From G963666705 sp963666705 (lineage in GTDB: Bacteria > Pseudomonadota > Alphaproteobacteria > CADEGL01), in NCBI GenBank assembly GCA_963666705.2, contig CAXXKO010000030.1:124001-188000 (forward strand): 64,000 bases of DNA, in the 5' to 3' direction. Below the pieces are notes generated by a model. It did not search any database. It worked only from the letters and a program-made list of their open reading frames with translations, and was not told where the DNA came from. Positions 16,353-24,821 of this stretch are shown piece by piece (position 1 is the stretch's first letter; every line of letters starts with the position of its first letter). Position numbers and translations under genes: made by a program.

Positions 16353-17994
16353 CCCCCATTTCCCAAGTGAACTCGATATTCCATGCCCCGTGATGGGAAT
16401 TCTGCTATAAGAATCAATATGTTGATGCATTGATGGAGCAGCAGGTATGGGACACCCGATGGGTGAATCGAAACGGGACAGTTTACGGGTCGATTTTGAC
16501 CGTCGCTTGAAGCTTGAATTCCATGGTTCCAAGATTACTTCTGACGCCGGGTTGCTCGCCTACCGGGAGCTTGACGATGCCCTCGGCCTGACTGAGATGG
16601 CCGAGGGTGTTTTCCAGGATAGCCGTACCGGCAAGAACGGATGGCACGGCAAGACGGGTCAGTTTCGCCAGTCCGTTTTCGGGCGCCTTGGCGGCTATGA
16701 CGATGTGAACGACGCCGACCGTCTGGGACGCGATCCCGCCATGCGCTGGATTGTTGGCGGCAAGGCCATCGAAAGACAGGCCGCTTCCACCAGCCAGATG
16801 GGACGCTTCGAGACGGAGCTATTGGCCACCGACGAGAACGTTGAAGCCTTGGTCGACATGAACGGGGTGTGGATCGACAAGGTTCATGACCGCCATCCGC
16901 CGAAGATGATCATTCTCGACATGGACAGCAGCGTCAGCCCGACCCATGGCGAACAAGAGGGAACAGCGTACAATGGTCACTTCGGCTGTACCTGCTACCA
17001 TCCGCTATTCCTGTTCAACCAGTTCGGCGACTTGGAGAGATGTTCCCTGCGCCCCGGTAATGTTCACAGTGCCGACGGATGGCGGAATGTTCTGGAGCCG
17101 GTGGTGATGCGCTATAAGGAAAGGAAGGTGCGGCTGTATTTTCGTGGCGATGCCGCCTTCGCCTCACCGGAGATATACGAATATCTCGAAGCCGAGGGAT
17201 TACTCTACGTCATCCGCCTCAAAGCGAACGCGATTCTCCAGCGGAACATTGCCCATCTGCTTACGCGACCTGTCGGTCGCCCGCCCGACCATGTTCGCCG
17301 TTTCCACGCCAGCTTCAGCTATCAGGCCGGATCGTGGAACAAGAAGCGCCGTGTCGTGGCCAAAGTGGAGTGGCACCCCGGCGAGCTGGTTCCTCGCGTC
17401 GGTTTCATCGTCACTAATCTGTCGCGCCCTACCAAGCGGGTGGTGGCGTTCTATAATCACCGTGGCACGGCGGAGCAGCACATCAAGGAAGGCAAGAACG
17501 CCATCAACTGGACCCGTCTGTCATGTCGCAAGTTCCGCAACAATGCCGTTCGGCTCCAGCTTCACGCCCTGGCCTACAATCTGGGCAACTTCATGAGGAC
17601 ACTGGCTTTGCCGAAGGAGGTGGAGCACTGGTCGATGACGACGTTGCGCGACAAGCTGGTGAAGATCGGGGCCAAGGTTGTCCGACATGGCCGCTACGTT
17701 ACGTTCCAATTGGCTGAGGTGGCGGTGCCGAGGGACCTGTTCCGGAAAATCCTGAGCTTGATTGATGATCTGCGACGAAGACCCGCTCCGGCGTAGGCCG
17801 AGGGAATCGACGGCGAGGAGAAAGCGACAGGAGAGGTGTGTCTGGATGGCGAGAAAAATGACCGAGTGGCCTTCCAAGCGCGGGCCGATTACCAAAATCA
17901 TGCCATCGGATGGCTGCATAGGGGATACAGTTCCCTTGGCGGTGGGAAAGTGGTACGATTTCCACGAATTTGGATGGTATATGGGGAATGTCGG
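16353..17994 (+). mobile_element. IS1380-family element, copy 2 (inverted relative to copy 1)
   Basis: 1642 bp flanked by a 5-bp direct repeat TTTAA (16348-16352 and 17995-17999). Same ends and gene as copy 1 but opposite orientation, with a 795-bp spacer between the two. The two copies therefore form a 1.6-kb-armed inverted repeat. Each copy has its own target duplication, so they are two separate insertions into the same IS3-family element. Confidence 0.9.
16447..17796 (+). CDS. IS1380-family transposase (copy 2)
   Basis: 449 residues, identical in translation to the copy at 14114-15463, including the MDSSVSPTHGEQEG and HRGTAEQHIKEGKNAINW motifs. The ATG at 16447 follows GGAGCAGGT. It acts on the element's own ends. 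Because the identity extends over the whole element, one copy probably arose from the other recently. Confidence 0.9.
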   Translation: MGHPMGESKRDSLRVDFDRRLKLEFHGSKITSDAGLLAYRELDDALGLTEMAEGVFQDSRTGKNGWHGKTGQFRQSVFGRLGGYDDVNDADRLGRDPAMRWIVGGKAIERQAASTSQMGRFETELLATDENVEALVDMNGVWIDKVHDRHPPKMIILDMDSSVSPTHGEQEGTAYNGHFGCTCYHPLFLFNQFGDLERCSLRPGNVHSADGWRNVLEPVVMRYKERKVRLYFRGDAAFASPEIYEYLEAEGLLYVIRLKANAILQRNIAHLLTRPVGRPPDHVRRFHASFSYQAGSWNKKRRVVAKVEWHPGELVPRVGFIVTNLSRPTKRVVAFYNHRGTAEQHIKEGKNAINWTRLSCRKFRNNAVRLQLHALAYNLGNFMRTLALPKEVEHWSMTTLRDKLVKIGAKVVRHGRYVTFQLAEVAVPRDLFRKILSLIDDLRRRPAPA

Positions 17995-18316
17995 TTTAAC
18001 CTCGCCCGAGGTCGCTTGGCGCCCGGTGTTGCCGGCGAGCCGCTTCTTGCCCGCTTCCAAAAACTCTTTCGACCAGCTGTAATACAGACCCTCGGCGATG
18101 CCCTCGCGGCGGCACAAGGCGGCGATGCTCTCCTCGCCGCGCAGGCCCGACACCACGATCCGGATCTTCTCCTCAGCCATATACTGCTTGCGTGTCTTGC
18201 GGCGAATATCCCGAACCGTTCTTTCCGCCGGGTCGTTCTTGCTCATTGATTTCTGTCTCATCTTCGTTCCCTTCGGTCACTACGATGAGCCAGAAATCCT
18301 CCGTTATGCAATTACC

Positions 18317-19111
18317 TCAATTCGTCCCAAAGGCGCTGACGTCAGACAACTGCCCCGCGGCCTTGCCGCCATCGACGGGCAACGCGACGCCGGTCAGGTA
18401 GCGCGCCTCCTCCGAAGCCAGGAACAGCATGGCGTCGGCCACGTCCTCGGACTGGGCGATGCGCTTCATGGGGCTCGCCGCCTCGAAGGCGGCGAAGGCG
18501 GCGGCCGGGTCGTCGGTGATATCGAACTCCTGGCGCCCCATCTCGGTATCGACCGTCGTCGGGCAGACGCAGTTGACACGCACGTCGGGTGCCAGCTCCA
18601 GCGCCATGGCCCGGGTCAGGTTGACCATGCCGCCCTTGGTCGCGCAGTAGAGGGTGACCCCGCCGAAACCCATGAGGCCGGCGATCGAAGCATCGTTGAC
18701 GATGTTGCCGCGCGCCGCGCGCAGGGCCGGGAGCGCCGCCCGGCTGCAGAAGAAGGTGCCCTTGAGGTTGAGGTCCATGGTGCTGTCCCACAGGGCCTCG
18801 TCGGTCTCCTCGATCGATTTGATGGGATAGATTCCGGCGTTGTTGACGAGGATGTCGAGCCCGCCCAGGCCCTGAAGCGCGCGGCCCACCACGGACTCGC
18901 AGCCGGCGGCGGTATCGACGCTGCCGGGGACGGCGACCATGCGCTCGGCGGGGCCGAGTCCGGCCATGGCGGCGGCGACGGACTCCTCGGTCCGCCCGTT
19001 GATGGCGACCCGCGCGCCGCGCTCCAGGAAGCCGCGGGCCGTCACCTTGCCGATGCCGCGTGTCGAGCCCGTGATCAGGACCGCCTTGCCCTCGAAATTC
19101 ATCGTTTCCAT
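18317..19111 (-). CDS. SDR-family oxidoreductase (FabG-like) whose 3' end reads into the IS3-family end
   Basis: 264 residues: TGSTRGIGKV nucleotide motif, NNAGIYP, the catalytic Tyr-Lys in YCATKGG, and the C-terminal LTGVALPVDGG that usually ends within ten residues. The last codons and the TGA (SAFGTN then stop) come from the terminal inverted repeat of the IS3-family element. The insertion therefore replaced the natural stop but left the fold intact. Start: ATG 19111 (METMNFEGK) or 19102 (MNFEGK). Probably functional; substrate unknown. Confidence 0.8.
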   Translation of the reverse strand: METMNFEGKAVLITGSTRGIGKVTARGFLERGARVAINGRTEESVAAAMAGLGPAERMVAVPGSVDTAAGCESVVGRALQGLGGLDILVNNAGIYPIKSIEETDEALWDSTMDLNLKGTFFCSRAALPALRAARGNIVNDASIAGLMGFGGVTLYCATKGGMVNLTRAMALELAPDVRVNCVCPTTVDTEMGRQEFDITDDPAAAFAAFEAASPMKRIAQSEDVADAMLFLASEEARYLTGVALPVDGGKAAGQLSDVSAFGTN

Positions 19112-19164
19112 CCGCTCCGATATCCGATGCCGTCCGTCGGGACTAGCGGTTCGCGTCTGACACT

Positions 19165-19322
19165 TCGAACCCTCTCCCCACTTCTTCCCTTGGGGGGAGA
19201 GGGAGGGACCCGCGAAGCGGGAGGGTGAGGGCTTGGCCGCCGGTAGGCGGCGGAAAGACTCTCGATAACGCGCCGACGCGCGTCCCCTCACCCCGACCCT
19301 CTCCCCAAGGGAGAGGGGGACT
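19165..19322. repeat. BIME-like GC-rich palindromic intergenic repeat
   Basis: The third copy of the block, with GAACCCTCTCCCCACTTCTT at the left, the GGCCGCCGGTAGGCGGCGG palindrome in the centre and CCCTCACCCCGACCCTCTCC then CCAAGGGAGAGGGGG at the right. It fills most of the space between the SDR start and the next small gene. No coding sequence is seen in 19112-19399. Confidence 0.75.
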
Positions 19323-19399
19323 CTTTCGCCGGGACGAGTGCCCTGGCGCCGCCCGCGCGGGTCGGTTGCGGGCTCAGGCGCGGCCTGGGGCCGCCCGGA

Positions 19400-19684
19400 T
19401 CATTCCTTCCTCGCCCTCCGCTGCTTCTTGCCGAAGATTTCGTTCCAGTTGCTGCGGTAGGCTTCGCTCACCGCCTTCTGCCGCTCGCCGCGGCCGGATA
19501 CGGTGGATTCGCCGTCGGGTTTTTCCGCCGTGTCCGACTTGGCTTCGGTCGAGGCGGACGAATCGCCCGCGCTTTCGGTCTTGGCGGCCTTGTCCGTCTT
19601 GGTCTCGGTCGTGGCGGACGAAGCGCCCGCGCTATCGGCCTTGGCAGCCGGAGTCTTCGTGGTCGTGGTCTTCTTCTCGGCCAT
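19400..19684 (-). CDS. Small Ala/Thr/Lys-rich protein of unknown function
   Basis: 94 residues starting MAEKKTTTTKTPAAKAD. The first 60 residues are low-complexity Ala/Ser/Thr/Lys/Glu sequence with a repeated unit of the form K(T/S)D(K/T)A(A/E)K...ESAGDSSAS. The last 30 (ERQKAVSEAYRSNWNEIFGK) look like a helical, conserved-type tail ending in basic KKQRRARKE. The ATG at 19684 has a GGGGGAA site seven bases before it. Composition suggests a disordered, nucleic-acid-binding protein, but I do not recognise a family. Confidence 0.6.
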   Translation of the reverse strand: MAEKKTTTTKTPAAKADSAGASSATTETKTDKAAKTESAGDSSASTEAKSDTAEKPDGESTVSGRGERQKAVSEAYRSNWNEIFGKKQRRARKE

Positions 19685-19843
19685 CGTTCCCCCTCGCACA
19701 ACTCGAAGCGGCCGGGATGGTATATCAACAGGCCGTGGATTCAACAGGCGATTTCGGGCGCGGCGCGCGACCTGTCGTGCCGGCGGGCCGGTGATCGACC
19801 CGTCGGTTGCCTCTTACAAGGTGTCGGGAGGCGCCCGCGCCGC

Positions 19844-20755
19844 TCAGTCGTATTCGACGGGTGTGGCGTATTCCGGCTTCTCGTGCCACGCCCAGTACAT
19901 CTCGGTCAGGCGGGTGGTCAGCGGGCCGGGCGTGCCGTCGCCGACGGGCGCGCCGTCCACCGTGCTGACCGGCATGATGCCACCGGCGGTGCTCGCGATG
20001 AACACCTCGTCCGCCGCGTGCAGGTCGTCGGCCTTCATCTTCACGAGCTCGGCCTTGACGTTGGTCTCCGCGCACATCTCGAAGACGGTGCGACGGGTGA
20101 TGCCCTCGAACACGCCCCAGTCGGGCGAGATCAGGCGTCCGCCTCGGCTCGCGAATATGTTGTAGCCCAGGCCCTCGGTCAGGTTGCCCTCGTGGTCCGG
20201 CAGCACGGCGTAGTTGGCTCCCCTGTCGTAGGCCTCGAAGAGGGCGCGGCAGAAATCGAGCCGGTTGAAGTTCTTGATCCGGGGATCGACGGATTCGGTG
20301 GGGATGCGCGGCACCGAGCTCACGATCATGTCGATGCCCTTCTCGAGCTCTTCCGGCGTCACCACGGTGTGGTAGGGCAGCGCCGCGGCGATGAAGCCGT
20401 TGGTGCATTTGCGCAAGTCCCGGCGGCCGTCTGGCGGCACCATGCCGCGCGTCGCGATGACCATGACCATGGAGTCGCGCAAGCTGCCGCGGCGCACGCA
20501 TTCGTGAATGATCTCGGCCACGGCGGCGCGGTCGTAGGGAATCTCGAGGCGCAGGCCGGCCATCGACCGCTCGAACCGCTCGAGGTGCTCGTCCATGCGG
20601 AAGAACTTGCCCATGTGGACGTGAAGGGCGTCGTAGGTGCAGTCGGAGAGCAGGAAGCCGAGATCGAAGATGGAAATCTTGGCCTCCGCCTTGAGGCAGT
20701 AGTCGCCGTCGATATAGACGATGCCGTCGCCGGCGCCGTTCGTGCTGCCCGTCAT
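19844..20755 (-). CDS. Class IV aminotransferase (branched-chain / D-amino-acid / amine type)
   Basis: 303 residues of PLP fold type IV. Signatures: GDGIVYIDGDY start, ISIFDLGFLLSDCTYDALHV, the catalytic Lys in RIKNFNRLD (about residue 160), the Glu-bearing LTEGLGYNIFA and the C-terminal FIASTAGGIMPV. Possible roles are branched-chain aminotransferase, D-alanine aminotransferase or (R)-amine transaminase. The DCTYD segment at the substrate pocket departs from classical IlvE. ATG 20755 follows AGGGGAGG. It runs divergently from the hydrolase gene with about 120 bases between. Confidence 0.82.
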   Translation of the reverse strand: MTGSTNGAGDGIVYIDGDYCLKAEAKISIFDLGFLLSDCTYDALHVHMGKFFRMDEHLERFERSMAGLRLEIPYDRAAVAEIIHECVRRGSLRDSMVMVIATRGMVPPDGRRDLRKCTNGFIAAALPYHTVVTPEELEKGIDMIVSSVPRIPTESVDPRIKNFNRLDFCRALFEAYDRGANYAVLPDHEGNLTEGLGYNIFASRGGRLISPDWGVFEGITRRTVFEMCAETNVKAELVKMKADDLHAADEVFIASTAGGIMPVSTVDGAPVGDGTPGPLTTRLTEMYWAWHEKPEYATPVEYD

Positions 20756-20875
20756 CCCATCCTCCCCTTTCAGGTGCGCAGTGCCTCACGCCGCGCGCGC
20801 GTGGCGAGAGTCTATCGCAGGTAGACCGGGCGCGCCATACTCGACGCGAGCGGCGCGACGGTGGGAGCGATGGCC

Positions 20876-21568
20876 ATGAGCGAGCGATACCCCCTGATTC
20901 TGTTACCGGGACTGATGGACGACGCGGGCATCTGGAGCCATCAGGTGCGCCACCTCGCCGACCTGGCCGAGCCGCTTGTGTGCGCCATCACGGGGCACGA
21001 GACCATGGCGGCCCTGGCCGCGGAAGTGCTGGCCGGGGTCGAGGGGCCCTTCGCCCTCGCCGGGTTCTCGATGGGCGGCTTCGTCGCCCTCGAGATCATG
21101 CGCCAGGCGCCGGAGCGGGTGCGGGCGCTGGCCCTCGTCGACAGCTCGGCCCGGCCCGATGTCCCAGCGCGGGCGGCCCAGCGCACGGAACAGATCCGCC
21201 TCGCCCTATCGGGCCGCTTCGAGGACACCCTCGAGGAGGAGTTCCTGCGCTTCGTGGCTTCGGACCCGGCACTGGCCGCATCAATACGGGCCGTCCTCAT
21301 GCGCCAGGGCCCTGAGGTCTTCGTGCGCCAGCAGCGCGCCTGCATGACGCGCCCGGACAGCCGCGGCGACCTCGCGCGCATCGCCTGCCCGACCCTCGTG
21401 ATCTGCGGCCGCCAGGACGAGATCACCACGCCAGAGATGGCCGAGGAGCTGGCGACCGGCATCCCTGGCGCGCGCCTCGCCATGATCGAGGACTGTGCCC
21501 ACTACGCCCCCCTCGCGCGCGCCCAGGCGGTAACGGCGCTGATGCGCCAGTGGCTGCTCTATCCCTGA
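20876..21568 (+). CDS. Alpha/beta hydrolase
   Basis: 230 residues. The catalytic triad is visible: nucleophile Ser in GFSMGG, Asp in CGRQDEITTP and His in EDCAHYAPL, and the oxyanion LLPGLMDD motif lies near the N-terminus. Of the three possible starts (GTG 20861, ATG 20870, ATG 20876), only 20876 has a sensible eight-base spacing from GGGAG. Esterase or C-C hydrolase activity is possible; the substrate is not predictable. Confidence 0.8.
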   Translation: MSERYPLILLPGLMDDAGIWSHQVRHLADLAEPLVCAITGHETMAALAAEVLAGVEGPFALAGFSMGGFVALEIMRQAPERVRALALVDSSARPDVPARAAQRTEQIRLALSGRFEDTLEEEFLRFVASDPALAASIRAVLMRQGPEVFVRQQRACMTRPDSRGDLARIACPTLVICGRQDEITTPEMAEELATGIPGARLAMIEDCAHYAPLARAQAVTALMRQWLLYP

Positions 21569-21763
21569 CGGCGCCCCTGACGGCGGTGCTTGGTATCAAC
21601 CGCCGCGGTTCACCGCGACGGCCTTGCGGATGGCGACCAGGCAGCGGTCGCGCTCGGCCACCAGGTCCTCGAAGGAGCGCTCCCCCACCAGGCGGTCGGT
21701 GCCGTCGAGCACCGCCGCGCGCAGCTCGGGCGTGAGCGCGGGCCCGGGAAGGCGGCTGTAATA

Positions 21764-22926
21764 CCAACGAGCATTAATCAGAACCCATGCGCCCATTTCC
21801 TCAGACCGATGGACATGATCTTCCACGGCTGGTCGATGAGCTTGTTCCAGGCTTGGCAACAGATGGCGACGATATCGTCGTATGACTTGAAGATCCGGTT
21901 GGACAGCCAGTTGTCGCGCATGAACTGCCAAATGTTCTCCACGGGGTTCAGCTCGGGCGCCCTCGGCGGCAAGGGCAGCAGCGTGATGTTGGCTGGGACT
22001 TCGAGCTTGCCGGTGGTGTGCCATCCGGCCCGATCGAGGATGAGCACGGCGTGGGCGCCCGACGCCACCTGGGACGAGATTTCATCGAGGTGCCATTGCA
22101 TGGCCTTGGTGTTGCAGCGGGGCAGGACGAGGCCCGCGCCGACGCCGCGTTGGGGACAGATGGCGCCAAAGATATAGGCCGACTTCGTACGTTGGTCCTT
22201 GGCCGCCGTGGGCCGGCTGCCGCGTCTCGCCCAGCGCCGCGTGAGCTTGGTTTTCTGGCCGACCCGGGCCTCGTCCTGCCACCAGATCTCTATGGCGGTG
22301 TCGGCTGGAAGGCCGGTGCGGATCTCTTCCAGCTCGGTCGCGAAGTTTTTTTAAAATCCTCGACCGCGAACTCGTTCTGCCCCTTGTGCCGCGGCCGCGC
22401 CGATATCTTGCTGAACCCCAGCGCCCGCAGCTCGCGGCCTACGCTCGACTCCTCAAGCGAGATGCCAAACTCCTCGAATATCCAAAGCGCCAAGTCCTTC
22501 CGGCGCCAGCGCACAACGCCGTGGATCGCCGGGATCGGCCCGTCCTCGACGAGCCGGGCAAGAGCCTGGCGTTGCGCATCGTCGAGCTTGCGCGGCTTGC
22601 CCGTCGCCTTGCCGTCAATCAGACCATCCGGCCCTTTGGCGTTGAACCGAAGAACCCAGTCGCGGATGACTTGAAGCCCGACATCGCCGAGCCGAGCCGC
22701 GTCCGTACGCCGGCCCCCATCGTAGATCACCGCCAGCGCAAGAAGACGCCGGCTCTGGCCCGCATCCTTCGATGCCTTGGCCAATCGACGCAAACGCGGA
22801 CCATCAAAATCCGCGCGTAACGAAACCGCTCTGCTCATGGCGAACCTCCAAAGCCGTTCGCCTCATTGATTCAGACTTTTGACCGATTGGGAATCCCCTA
22901 AACGAGTCTCATTCAATGCCCGATGG
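21764..22926 (-). mobile_element. IS630-family element inside the carnitine-dehydrogenase-like gene
   Basis: About 1163 bp flanked by TA. The ends read CCAACGAGCATTAATCAGA at the left and, inward from the right, CCATCGGGCATTGAATGAGA, an imperfect inverted repeat. One transposase, split by a frameshift at an A7 run, fills the minus strand. The exact boundary is uncertain by two bases because both flanks are TA-rich. Confidence 0.85.
21778..22838 (-). CDS. IS630-family transposase, two overlapping frames joined at an A7 run
   Basis: Frame 1 (from ATG 22838, MSRAVSLRADFDGPRLRRLA) supplies the HTH and linker. Frame 2 supplies the DDE domain: IEIWWQDEARVGQKTKL (first Asp), LILDRAGWHT (second) and PELNPVENIWQFMRDNWLS (Glu). 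The switch falls at the run at 22346-22352 (AAAAAAA on the coding strand), the usual place for programmed frameshifting in this family. With frameshifting the product would be about 350 residues and intact; a plain mutation is the alternative. Confidence 0.83.
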
Positions 22927-23716
22927 TATAAGGGGCCTCCTCGTCGCCCTCGAACTTGTCGAAATAGGCGCCGAGGCCGCCGGGGCCGCCGCCCAGATGG
23001 AAGGTGAGGAACGGCCCCATGATGGCCCAGCGCAGGCCCGGCCCCTCGCTGATGCAGCGATCGAGGTCGTCCGCGGTGGCCTCGCCGGCCTCGATCATGT
23101 AGAGCGCCTCGCGCCACAGGGCTTCCTGCAGGCGGTTGGCGAGGAAGCCGTAAACCTGGTCCTTGACGATGATCGCCGACTTGCCGGCATGGCCGTAGAA
23201 AGCGGCCGCCCATTCGGCGGTGGCGGGGTCTGTCTTCGCCCCCGGCACCACCTCGACCAGCGGGACGAGATAGACCGGGTTGAAGGGGTGGCCGACGACG
23301 GTGCGCTCGGGATGGGCGCAGCGCACCTGCATGTCAGTCATGCTGAAGCCCGAGGTCGAGGAGGAGATGACCGCGTCGGTCGCCGCGGCGGCGTCGATCT
23401 CGGCCAGGGCATCGATCTTCACCGCCATGACCTCGGGCACGCTCTCCTGGATGAACTCGGCGCCCTCGACGGCCTCGGCGAGGATGGCCGTGACGCTGAG
23501 CCGGTCGCGCGAGGCGCCGGCGGCAAGCCCCAGGGCTTCGAGCGCCGGCCAGGCCGCGTCGACCTGACTCCGCAACCGCTCCGCCCCGTCAGGTGCCGGG
23601 TCCCAGGCGGCCACGTCGTAGCCGCGGCTCAGGAACTGGGCGGCCCAGCCACCACCGATGGTGCCAGCGCCCACGCAGGCCACGCGGCGTACATTCGCCG
23701 GATCGGGTCTCGTCAT

Positions 23717-24791
23717 CGTCCCTATCCGGTTAATGCAGGTAGCGACCGAGTGTTCTTTATATGTTCGCTCTAAGGGTGTACTGTTCCCGCCTCTGAGGAT
23801 TGGTCGGGAGACAGGGCATGAGCGGCTTGTTGACGTTCCAAGAGCGCTACCGAGACGAGGAATCGTGCATCCTGGCCTTGGCGGATCGACGCTGGCCGTC
23901 TGGGTTTGCGTGCGCCCGCTGCGGGCACCGGCGGGGCTATCGGCACAAGGCGCGGGCGCGCGTCTTCGAATGCGCGGCTTGCGGTCGTCAAGAGTCGGTG
24001 ACGGCGGGAACCATCTTCCACCGCACCCGCACACCGTTGCCCAAATGGTTCCTGGCGGCGTGGTTGATGGGGCGGGACAAGCGCGGGGTCTCGGCCCTGT
24101 TCCTGGCGCGCGAGCTGGGGCTTCGCTATGAGACCGCATGGCTGATGGCTCACAAGCTGCGCCATGGCTTGGCGGAGCGGCCGGAGGCGTTGCTGGACGG
24201 CATGGTCGAGGTCGATGAGAGCTACTACGGCGGGCGCGGCAAGCCCGAGAGCCGGGGCCGCGGGATGGCCAATGCCAACAAGAGCCTGCTCGTGCTGGCG
24301 GTGGAGAAGGTGGCGGTGGCGCCGGGCAAGGGGGTCGAGGCCAGCGGCTTCGTCGCCGGCCGGGCGCGGCTTGCCATCCTGCCCCGGGCCAATGCCGAGC
24401 AGCTCGGCGGCTTCGTGCGGGCCGCCGTGACGCCGGGCGCGCGCCTGCTGACCGACGATTTCAAGGGCTATGCCGGGCTCGGCGCCGTCTACCGGCACCA
24501 GCCCACCGTCCAAGGCCAAGGCAAGAACGCCGAGACGCAGATGCCGATCATCCACGTCCTGTTCAGCAACCTCAAGACCTGGCTCAACGGCACTTACCAT
24601 GGCGTCAGCGCCAAGCACTTGCCGCGCTATGGCCGGGAATGGGCCTATCGCTTCAACCGCCGCCGGCGGATCGACGACCTCGGCGACTTCGTCCTGAGCC
24701 GCGCCATGGCCCGGCCAACCATCACATACCGCCAGTTGATCCACGGTTTGCAACCCCAGGGCGCACGACCTGCCTTAACCGGATAGGGACG
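23717..24791 (+). mobile_element. IS1595-family element, copy 1 (1075 bp)
   Basis: 1075 bp with perfect terminal repeats CGTCCCTATCCGGTTAA..GCAGGT. It is flanked by the eight-base direct repeat CTCGTCAT (23709-23716 and 24792-24799), the duplication length known for IS1595. A second copy with a few substitutions lies at 44761-45835. The insertion is at the start codon of the carnitine-dehydrogenase-like gene. Confidence 0.92.
23818..24786 (+). CDS. IS1595-family transposase (copy 1)
   Basis: 322 residues. N-terminal zinc ribbon (CARCGHRRGYRHKARARVFE followed by CAACGRQESVT) then the DDE/N domain: GMVEVDESYYGG (first Asp), LLTDDFKGYAG (second) and the C-terminal VLFSNLKTWLNGTYHGVSAK. ATG 23818 follows GGGAGACAGG. 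It differs from copy 2 at a few positions (Glu/Asp in PEAL/PDAL, Ala/Gly, and the last ten residues), so the two copies have drifted slightly. Confidence 0.9.
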   Translation: MSGLLTFQERYRDEESCILALADRRWPSGFACARCGHRRGYRHKARARVFECAACGRQESVTAGTIFHRTRTPLPKWFLAAWLMGRDKRGVSALFLARELGLRYETAWLMAHKLRHGLAERPEALLDGMVEVDESYYGGRGKPESRGRGMANANKSLLVLAVEKVAVAPGKGVEASGFVAGRARLAILPRANAEQLGGFVRAAVTPGARLLTDDFKGYAGLGAVYRHQPTVQGQGKNAETQMPIIHVLFSNLKTWLNGTYHGVSAKHLPRYGREWAYRFNRRRRIDDLGDFVLSRAMARPTITYRQLIHGLQPQGARPALTG

Positions 24792-24821
24792 CTCGTCATA
24801 ACCACCTCCCTCTCTTGCCCG

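Larger units (their letters stand above)
16240..18246 (-). pseudogene. IS3-family orfA (HTH protein), interrupted by IS1380 copy 2
   Basis: Joining 18246-18000 to 16352-16240 gives an uninterrupted 119-residue frame: an HTH (KIRIVVSGLRGEESIAALCR, GIAEGLYYSWSKEFLEAGKK) then a leucine-zipper-like tail (LRQEMRDLKELVAELSLENR, LLKKN). The break at TTTAA is duplicated on both sides of the IS1380 copy, so restoration is exact. The A8 run near the end would allow -1 frameshifting into orfB, as in other IS3 elements. In its present state it cannot make a full product. Confidence 0.85.
13562..18329 (-). mobile_element. IS3-family element interrupted by two IS1380-family copies
   Basis: The ends are imperfect inverted repeats: left TTTGGGACTGTTGAG... 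and ATAACGGAGGAT...TGGCTCATC, right the complement of TTTGGGACGAATTGAGG... and ATAACGGAGGATTTCTGGCT. Subtracting the two inserted 1642-bp elements and their 5-bp target duplications leaves a core of 1474 bp with an orfA and an orfB that overlap by ATGA, the normal IS3 layout with an A8 slippery run at 16271-16278. I see no clear direct repeat flanking the IS3 core. Its left end truncates brnT and its right end supplies the last codons of an SDR gene. Confidence 0.85.
21596..23716 (-). pseudogene. L-carnitine dehydrogenase-like 3-hydroxyacyl-CoA dehydrogenase, interrupted by IS630 and cut off from its RBS by IS1595
   Basis: The N-terminal 264 residues (ATG 23716) hold the Rossmann motif VACVGAGTIGGGWAAQFLSR, VVGHPFNPVYLVPLVEVVPG and GFLANRLQEALWREAL. 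The tail RLPGPALTPELRAAVLDGTD to AIRKAVAVNRGG lies at 21596-21760. An IS630-family element sits between them. The LGGGPGGL...YFDKF stretch and two-part length favour L-carnitine dehydrogenase over 3-hydroxybutyryl-CoA dehydrogenase. In addition a 1075-bp IS1595 copy is inserted so that the eight-base target ATGACGAG includes the start codon: the old GGGAGG ribosome site is now on the far side of the element. Expression and function are probably lost. Confidence 0.82.

Noticed and set aside
13916..17994. IS1380 pair as a composite transposon carrying the 795-bp spacer
   Set aside because: The spacer is part of the split IS3 element, and each IS1380 copy has its own five-base duplication.
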